From contig JAMWFC010000122.1 of assembly GCA_027475525.1 (NCBI GenBank), positions 124,001-188,000 on the forward strand: DNA of 64,000 nucleotides. The letters are read 5' to 3'. How positions within the stretch are numbered: position 1 is the stretch's first letter; every line of letters starts with the position of its first letter. This document shows positions 57,115 to 64,000 of the stretch, one piece after another. The position numbers were made by a program, and so were the translations under genes. The stretch is from Macrolepiota albuminosa (lineage: Eukaryota > Basidiomycota > Agaricomycetes > Agaricales > Agaricaceae). The notes under the pieces were generated by a model. The model had not been told where the DNA came from and did not search any database. It was given only the letters and a program-made list of their open reading frames with translations.

Positions 57115-57472
57115 GTATTAGCCTTTGAGGTGCTCTGTTTCTTCAGCTCAAGTGTGGCCCCCTTCAATACTGCATACAGACCACTTATATAAGCCAGAGT
57201 TTGCCAGAGTTTGCCCCTTGTTTGTGCAATTATTTGTTTAGGCAATTTTCAAGTTTTTAAGATTTTATTGTCCTGTACAGTTGTTTCCTGCTTCAGAGGC
57301 CCCTCAGAAGCATCAATCCTGACATAGAGAATCTTTAGATTTGTTTTTTTTTAGATCTTCCTCTGTTAGGTGAGTAGTTATTATGATATTGTTAGTATAT
57401 ACCCCAATATACTTTGAATCTCTCTCTGCTAAATGTGTGACTGAGCCATAGCCTCCAGAGGTCACCCTTACA
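57115..57472 (-). repeat. LTR-A copy, truncated, head to head with the previous one
   Basis: From TATTAGCCTTTGAGGTGCTC to CACCCTTACA. It begins in mid-LTR exactly where the opposite-facing copy ends, giving an inverted pair. Confidence 0.75.
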
Positions 57473-57479
57473 AATTAGA

Positions 57480-57665
57480 TGACAATTGTCTCTCTATGTT
57501 GGAATCTGAGTAAATGGCCACTGTGAGCATATCACAATATTGCAATATCACATCACCATTTGTCGTGATAGAGACAAAGGAGTAAACAACTTTGTATACC
57601 ACACACTATAGTTGGACACCCTCAGTTGTTTATCATATGGACTGAGGGTGAGTTATCATTTTACA
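57480..57665 (+). repeat. copia LTR remnant with hairpin
   Basis: It holds CACCCTCAGT / ACTGAGGGTG (57617-57650). Ends are not clear; identification rests on the hairpin and its surroundings. Confidence 0.4.
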
Positions 57666-57669
57666 CTGG

Positions 57670-57874
57670 CTCAAAAAACTGCCCCAATGTTTGGCCTTTT
57701 TTTAAAGATTCACATAGTGTGCAACAATTACCTAAACAGAAAATTGTGAAAAATCACATAATATACAACTGCATCCTGGCTTTATAATGATGTATAGATC
57801 ATGTGATTTAGACAAGAACTCGCTGATTAATAAATTAAACAAAATATTCAATTATTGGAACAGTTTTTTGACCC
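57670..57874. mobile_element. 205-bp element with inverted ends, copy 2
   Basis: CTCAAAAAACTGCCCCAAT to TTGGAACAGTTTTTTGACCC; the same length as 44437-44641. It adjoins the C-terminal end of the Tc1/mariner pseudogene, so the ends may be those of that family. Confidence 0.65.
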
Positions 57875-59190
57875 ACTCTAATTTATTCTAATTTTCATAT
57901 CCAGTACTTGGTATAGCCTCTATTTGCCTTTATAACTGCTTTGATCCTTCTAGGCATGCTCTCTATGAGGCTTTGGCATATCTCTAGTAGTATTTCATTC
58001 CACTCCTTGACCACTCTCCCACAACTTATGCACTCCTTTAAAGGGTACTTGATACTCCAAAAGTTTGCACTTGATGTAAACTCAAAGGTGTTCAATGAGA
58101 TTGAGGTCAGGAGATTGGGCAGGCCAGGATATCACAATGATGTTGTTATCAGAAAACCAGGTTGTTGTCTGTTTGAAGGTGTGTTTTGAGTTGTTGTTCT
58201 GCTGAAAATATCATCCTTCCTCCTCCATTTCCAACAAGCTTTCCACCACTCCCTCATCCAAAATCTCACAATATTATGCAGTATCCATCTTCCCCTGAAC
58301 TTTTATGAGCTTTTCCTTCATGTTTGACAGTTAGTGTAGCAGTCAAATAGTAGTTCTTCTGGAATTTTCCACACATATACCTTCCCATCTGATCCCATCC
58401 AATTAATCTTTGTCTCATTACTTCACAAAACTCTTTTCCAATCCTCCACTGTCCAGTTTTCATTATACTGAACAAACTTGAGCCAGTTTGCATGATGAGC
58501 AGTTTTCTTTATTGCTATCCAGTTTTTTGCTGATGTAAGGGCGGCCTCTAGAGGCTGTGGCTCAGTCACACAGCTGGCAGAGGGAGATCCAAAGTGTATT
58601 AGAATGTATACTGACAATATCATGATAGCTACTCACCTGGCAGAGGAAGATCCAAAGAGAACAAGTCTAGGGATTTCCTATGCCAGGTTGGATGCTTCTG
58701 AGGCCTCTGAAGCATGGAAAACAACTGTACAGTACAACAAAACCTTAAAAACTTGAAAATTGCCTACACAAACAATTGCACAAATAAGGGACAAACTCTG
58801 GATTATATAAGCAGTCTGGAAACAGTGCTGAGGGGCCCACACTTGTCTGAATGGTAGCTAAAGAACCAGAGCACCTCAAGGGCTGAGAGTAGTACTAACA
58901 GATAGTGTTGAAAGAATAGAAACAGTAAAATGAAATAATGTCAGAAGAAATAAGAGAATGAATGAAGGAAGAGTGAAGAGATAAGGAGTAAGAAAAGGAA
59001 GAAATGAGGAGTCCCCTGACAGCTGATTCTTCCCACAGTGCCCTTTTCCAGGCCAGTTTTTGCTTGGATTTGATGCTGAGAATACCCCTCATTGAGGAGA
59101 GAAGTAACAGAAGAGTGATTGGCAGCAGAAACATGTCACATAATGGTGGTAAAGTGAAAGAAGAGAAAGAAGAGTCTCCTAACAACATTC
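57875..59190 (-). pseudogene. Tc1/mariner transposase, split by a solo LTR-A
   Basis: Minus strand. The N-terminal helix-turn-helix is at 59150-59022 (SLLNEGYSQHQIQAKTGLEK, GTVGRI). After the LTR at 58534-59021 it continues at 58533: KNWIAIKKTAHHANWLKFVQ, YNENWTVEDWKRVL, then a stop and SNETKINWMGSDG where WSDETK is expected, so the first catalytic Asp is Asn. The last block is WPAQSPDLNLIEHL, with the final acidic residue present, and SLIESMPRRIKAVIKANRGY near 57920. Tc1-type transposases cut and paste at TA; this one has many stops and is dead. Confidence 0.87.
58534..59021 (+). repeat. solo LTR-A with target duplication GCTGA
   Basis: TGTAAGGGC to CCTGACA, 488 bp, flanked by GCTGA at 58529-58533 and 59022-59026. 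It is the cleanest complete LTR-A and serves as reference for the others. It interrupts the Tc1 transposase pseudogene. Confidence 0.95.
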
Positions 59191-60700
59191 ACATTAAGTT
59201 TCTCACATAACACACATTTCCTTAGTAGGACAAATCAATTTATCAATCTTAAATTTAAACCTTTGGGGCAAATAATTGGTTATGAACCTTCTCTATATCC
59301 ATTGGTTATCCACTATTGGAGAGTTAACCACATTCCTTGCAAGCCAAGTCAGTGGATGGTCAAAACCTATCAGTTTTTTAAGGAGTTATTGGTTATAGAC
59401 CCATTGGTTATAAAGAATCCAACTGTATTTGGCTGAAGCATTTAAGAGGTCTAAATTCAAAGATTCAGAACTTCTCAGACTCCATTTCTGCTAAGATCTG
59501 GTGGTCCAGTGGGTTTTTCATAAAGGATGGTCAAATTTGACCATTTGGACTCCAAAATTTTAAAGTGCTATCATCTTCTTCGAAAATCCAACCAAACTCT
59601 TGGAATGAACCCCATTTGACTGCAGCTTGAGACTGAATGTTGATGAGCCTGCATTGTGGCTGGCTACCGATAGCACCAATACCCACACCTCATATAGGCC
59701 TACTAGTACCACCAGAAGCGCCACGCTCTAGCGCTTCCAGCACTATTTTTCTCATATTTTTATACTAATAACTTGCAGCTACAGACTCCAATTACTCTCC
59801 GACCACTTTTTATGGCACCACTTATTCTTCGCACCACTATTGACACCTCGCCACACTTTGCCACTTGCACTTCAAGGCTATACATTTATACAGACACTTG
59901 GCATCAGTCAATCCGGCATAATGCTCTTAGCCAGTGGCAGCGCTTACAAGGGGAAATGATGAAGTATTTCTGTGACAGCATCATTATGGACCTTTTTACT
60001 ATACAATTCAATTCACCACATTTACTTACATTTTTATCAGTTCACCACCCTCTAGCGGCACTTAACCTCTTAGCGTTGGCTAACTTTCTTTAATATAAAT
60101 ACCTACTTTTTGTTAGTAGTACAGAGAATCAATTTGGCAGTAGGAATTGTATCCCAACATTTTGGTCTCCATACGCAACAGACTACCTCTTGTTGACTGT
60201 GTCAAGCAAGAGGACTCTGCTCTAGTTTTCTATCTCTCTCTCTCTAGCACCTTGCAACTACAGCTTGGCTTTTGTGCTTAGATCCACTAAGCAATCTCAT
60301 CCTTTTATTATCACATTCTAGGTGCTAACACTTAGCACCTCTTAGTGACCCTTTTCTGCACCTCTTAGTGCCTTCTTTAGCGACTTTCCCATGCTCTTAG
60401 CGCTTCTTCTTAGCGACTTTTAGCACCCTGTAGCCACATTTTGGAGCCTTATGCAAGTGCCTCCAATCACCCACTTTCCTTGCCACCAACCTCTTGCCTA
60501 CCATGTGTTCTCTGGGACCTGTCTGGAACTCTCTCACACACTTAGCATGCCCAAAGCTATATCGGCTAAGTAGCTGCACTAGTGATAGTCCACACAGCCC
60601 CCAGCTCGATTTGGGCATCATCAACGTAACAAATTTTATTTCTCAACCAAACCCCATTTTACTGTAGCTTTCAACTAAACATGACAAATTTTTGTAATGT
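59191..60700. other. no recognisable gene; degenerate TTAG motif run
   Basis: No coding domain on either strand. Between about 60320 and 60430 TTAG followed by CG, TG or CA occurs seven times at irregular spacing (CTTAGCACC, CTTAGTGAC, CTTAGCGCT). It is too irregular for a telomere-type array. A CTCT microsatellite is at 60230-60246. Confidence 0.4.
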
Positions 60701-60959
60701 CTTAGTCTGAATGATTTTCTACACAAAATCTAGACTTGGACCCGCTTACCCTGTTCTGATTATTCTATGTCTCTTGAACATCTTATTCACCCTGTACGGA
60801 CTGTATCTGCAAACGGTCATTGAATCCAACAATCTCTTAGCCAGGATCTTTGCAATTATCTTCTGTGAGACCAGAGAGCTAAATCTGCACATACCTTGCA
60901 TGTTCTATGTCTTTGCTTGTGTTAGAATTAATGACCTTGCTTTAACTATAAGACAGAGT

Positions 60960-61150
60960 AAGTAAGTAAATCTATAGGCACGATGTCTCAGTATGATGAT
61001 TTGGTAGGAAAGTATATGTGTGACGTACCCTCAGTCTTGTACAAGGAACTGAGGGTACTTGTGTGTAAATGTCCGTATATAAATGGTAGGATGTACAGGG
61101 TCGATAAAAGGGAGTATTAATGTGAAGAGGAAAGGATAATGGAATAAAAA
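60960..61150 (+). repeat. probable copia LTR remnant with hairpin
   Basis: GTACCCTCAGT / ACTGAGGGTAC (61025-61058, 11-bp arms, 12-nt loop), with CGTATATAAATGG some 20 bases downstream. It is the most perfect hairpin of the set. Outer ends of the repeat are not clear. Confidence 0.4.
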
Positions 61151-61525
61151 AAATGAAAGAAAGAATAGACAAAACGCCAAAGCTGTTGACAAAAACGCTG
61201 TCTGACTACGGAATGTCACAGTCATATGCTCGTCATTTGTTGCGTACATTTGAAACACGATTTATAATCTCATTTGTTATATTGCTTACTGATATGTGTA
61301 TTTCTATTTTTCAGTCTCCACATATGTCTCACTGTCAAAACTTATTTAAAACCTGCAGTAACCTGAAGTTCAAACTGTCTTCTCTTTTCGAACTTCAGGT
61401 ACGTATTAACCTTACATACTATTATCAAACGTATAACTAAAGAATTGTCTTCTCTTTTTGAACTTCAGTTAATCATCTTGTATTATATACGAATTATACA
61501 TCGATTATGGCTTTGCTGCGACAAA

Positions 61526-61616
61526 AGCGCGTGTGACGGTGCAAAGGGTGACGGTGGCCTCAAGGTCCAAAGCGCGTGTGATAGTGTGAAGGGTGACGTT
61601 GGCCTCAAAGGTCCAA
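61526..61616 (+). repeat. two-copy tandem repeat, 45-bp period
   Basis: AGCGCGTGTGA.GGTG... occurs at 61526 and 61571 with several differences. Nearby, GTCTTCTCTTTTYGAACTTCAG occurs twice (about 61377 and 61446). These are ordinary diverged duplications, unlike the perfect 77-bp ones. Confidence 0.6.
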
Positions 61617-61639
61617 CAGCTTGGACTCTTTTTGGGCTA

Positions 61640-63482
61640 TTTCCGACGGACATCAATTTTTTTCTTCTACGAAACGTTATACTGTATTACGTAATCCTAC
61701 GCTAAAAATTCTTAATGCATTTTTGTGACTTGGGTTTCCTTCCAAATTTTTGGGTGCTCCGCAAGGCATCCAATGTGGGATCGATAAGCCAAGCAAGTTC
61801 TTCTTCAGAAGTATCGTCAAAAACTGTCCTTGACACATCTCCATGATCCATTTGGAAAACAGCAACTGACCAGCCGACCACCACCTAAAATGGCTCCCGA
61901 ACCTTCAGTGGAACGATGATCTCCGAGTCTCAAGAGCGGAGCCAGAAAATTAAAGTGCAAGTCACGTATCAAGCCTCGTGTTGAAGCAATTTAAGGAGAG
62001 ATTCAACTTGAGTCACTTCATCTGTCTTCTCTGAGTATACATGGTTTCATAAAGGACCGAGATAACGTTAATGATAACGATAAGGTGGCGATTAAATCTC
62101 CCTCATATCACCGCCTCGCTATATCGATTGCGCCGCGTTTGCACTCCATGTTGACTTTCAGCTTTTACTTCTCAAGAAGACCAGACAGATGGCGAGGTCT
62201 GCTGGCTTTTGCTTTGATTGTCAACAAGAGTTAAGTTTTCAAATTGCCACGAAGCTAGTCAATCCCTTGTGGAATCGTGCCTGAGCTCGTGTTTGTGCCG
62301 AAGAACTGCAAGCAAATTTTCCCATATGCACGACGTAGTGGGAACCCAGTGACCGGTTTGGGCTGACGATCTCTTTGAAACAATTTGTCTAAGTAGTACC
62401 CGCGTGGATGGAGCGACTGTAGCGTTGCCGCAATGCAATGGCATAATGAATATAATATGTTCCTTTCTTGCGATTGTGGGATAACCACGCACGTTACATA
62501 ATAGATATCAGAAGTGAATGCACGAGGGAAATGGAACTAGGATTTTCCGTATTGTATGAATGGAGACCCTATAGTAACAATCATCGGCCTGCAATGATTA
62601 GAGTTTGGAAGAGATGAGGTAAAGGGATGAACCAGGCCCAGAGGGATTGGTTACGGCTGTGTCCACACTTGCCGCAGCCTCTCTAGCGATAGTCATGGAC
62701 TAACATTCAAGGGCAAGATTTCGGGACACGAGCGGGACAACAGAGAATATACTTATGATACATATTCAAGTCATTCTTGAGGCTCACCATTCAAGAAGCA
62801 ACAAACGAAGAAGGAGAATTCAGGAATACAAAGGATGACGAAACATCCCCTTTCAACTACGTTCATTCCTGCCTCAATTGATTTGAATAAGTCAACATAA
62901 TGTGCTAATGTAGACTGATCTGACCAGGTGGTCCTACATATGCATAAATGACTCCGTGACCAAGTGTGACCATAGTCAAAGATGCAAGTTTTTTTGATCG
63001 AGGATTGGCTCTTCATTCATGCGACTAGAAATAGCTCGTCCGAAGCCCGATACGGGGGGCTCTTGGGCTAGAAGGACGTGAAGTATTTCTTACCTATGTC
63101 GCGCTCTTCAATAATAATGCCGCGGATACCGAGCAATCGAAGGACATACATACGACGTGGTGCCACCCATCAACCAAATTGACAAAAATGATGGATAGAC
63201 GTTCCGTTGGTGATGGGGAGTTGTTAAGCGAGTCGAGCCCACCGCATGGAGCGAATATCATGTGGCATGGTACATAGACCAACAGGTTCTCCATTACACT
63301 TTAGCCATACCATGTTTTGTAAAGCGAGTAAGAGTTCGAAAGCGATCGCGGCATGACTTAGCCAGAATCGAGTTGAATACTTGTGATCAACAATCTTATA
63401 CGACATACGCGTACCGATATTGAGGGACTGATCGAACTTCCACGAAAATCAAGCCAGGCTGAACTAAGCCGCCCCTAAAATC
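61640..63482. other. intergenic, no convincing gene
   Basis: A minus-strand frame at 61884-61702 (DTSEEELAWLIDPTLDALRS) has a protein-like composition and could be a last exon, but nothing joins to it. The remainder is upstream flank of the transporter gene. Confidence 0.4.
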
Positions 63483-63490
63483 TATATAAA
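63483..63490 (+). promoter_or_regulatory. TATA box of the transporter gene
   Basis: TATATAAA, 67 bases before the start codon at 63550. Confidence 0.72.
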
Positions 63491-63549
63491 GAGTTCCTGC
63501 CCAGGGACACACTCAACATTTCTGGATCCACCTCCCCTCAGTGCATACC

Positions 63550-64000
63550 ATGTCAGGAACCGACATTGAGAAGGCCTCCCTGGGGGCAACTGACACTGAA
63601 CGTGCGCTCAAAACAGCCCCCCGCCCGCGTACCGCCAATCCCGCAACGCTGTAAGTCACCCTGTCGTTCGTTCTACAGTGGACTAAGGCAAACCCGACAG
63701 TGGCTTGTTCTCCTTCGCATCGACCACCTTCGTGTTGTCTATGTACAACGCTACCACTCGCGGCATCCACCATCCTAATGTCGTCGTCGGCATGGCAGTT
63801 TTCTGCGGTGGCCTCGCTCAGCTTCTCGCTGGCATGTGGGAGTTCCCCACTGGTAATGCCTTTGGTGCAGCGGGTAAGTATCTCATTTCTCATTTCTTCT
63901 TTCTTCCTGTCCGTCGAATTTGGCCATCCTTTCTCCCAATGTCGCGACGTCGTCCTCATCGCTGGCATGGACGACGATTCACAGGGTTTTCCAATCACTC
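63550..64000 (+). CDS. GPR1/FUN34/YaaH-family (acetate transporter-like) protein, 5' part
   Basis: Exon 1 (63550-63650) encodes an N-terminal polar stretch MSGTDIEKASLGATDTERAL. After a 50-nt intron (63651-63700), exon 2 (63701-63873) encodes LGLFSFASTTFVLSMYNATT, VVVGMAVFCGGLAQLLAGMW and EFPTGNAFGAA. The NP-x-x-L-G-L-FSFA start and the GG-x-AQ-x-x-AG-x-WEF motif are hallmarks of this six-helix family, which includes yeast Ady2 and Aspergillus AcpA and imports acetate across the plasma membrane. Another intron follows; an AG at 63987-63988 could open exon 3. The C-terminal four helices lie outside the window. It looks intact. Confidence 0.9.

Noticed and set aside
60320..60430. Telomere-like TTAGCG/TTAGTG repeats
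   Set aside because: Spacing is irregular, the unit varies and the run is short; fungal telomere repeats are regular TTAGGG-type arrays at ends.
60750..60960. Possible LINE reverse transcriptase fragment on the minus strand (KIIAKILAKRLLDSM)
   Set aside because: One short similarity to a motif seen in LINE RTs; the flanking motifs are missing and frames break. Too weak to report as a feature.
61526..61616. A seventh member of the 77-bp duplication set
   Set aside because: The period is 45 bp and the copies differ at several positions, so it is an ordinary old duplication.
1..64000. CRISPR arrays, tRNA and rRNA genes
   Set aside because: No regularly spaced repeat array and no cloverleaf-type A/B box arrangement was noticed; the genome is eukaryotic.

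Overview
This window looks like transposon-dense DNA of a filamentous basidiomycete, probably an agaricomycete. The clues are Ty1/copia and Ty3/gypsy chromovirus remains in nested layers, introns of about 50-60 nt with GT..AG ends, and three host-type genes. Those genes are an NAD(P)-dependent epimerase/reductase (28415-29743, seven exons), a WW-domain protein with C-terminal membrane helices (53122-55863, many exons) and the start of a GPR1/FUN34/YaaH-type acetate transporter (63550 to the window edge). Nothing bacterial or viral is seen; no tRNA, rRNA or CRISPR was found.

Layout. 1-3228: 3' part of copia element F1 with its LTR, inserted in the 3' LTR of gypsy G1 (minus strand, about 3230-12350), which has an extra ORF between pol and the LTR. 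12345-14720: an unrecognised coiled-coil ORF split by a 417-bp foldback element. 14725-17373: a dispersed repeat (LTR-B) and a dead copia (C3) with its LTR. 18038-24141: gypsy chromovirus G3 with two LTRs and a 5-bp target duplication. 24481-24755: a dynamin GTPase pseudogene fragment. 25256-28330: unrecognised or empty. 28341-29743: the epimerase gene. 31430-34402: gypsy G4 gag and protease remains (minus). 34489-44436: LTRs of families A, B and C around a badly decayed gypsy G2 (plus). 44837-49492: copia F2, lacking RT. 49493-53100: AT-rich, gene-free, with a three-copy repeat. 53122-55863: WW-domain gene. 56372-59190: LTR-A copies and a Tc1/mariner transposase pseudogene carrying a solo LTR. 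59200-63480: essentially gene-free. 63483 onward: promoter and start of the transporter gene.

The retroelements do not work together. They form an insertion stratigraphy that target-site duplications let one read: solo LTRs flanked by CATAT, AAGGC, GCTGA, GAAAC and ATACT, and a full element flanked by CCAAG. Most catalytic-site losses and in-frame stops I could check are C-to-T or G-to-A changes at what would have been CpG, as expected from decay of methylated DNA.

Two signals stand out. First, six perfect tandem duplications all have a period of exactly 77 bp, in unrelated sequence; this points to unmerged k-mer overlaps at contig joins, an assembly artefact affecting how the window should be read. 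Second, the copia LTRs share a short hairpin (CCTCAGT...ACTGAGG) whose outer base pairs covary between copies.
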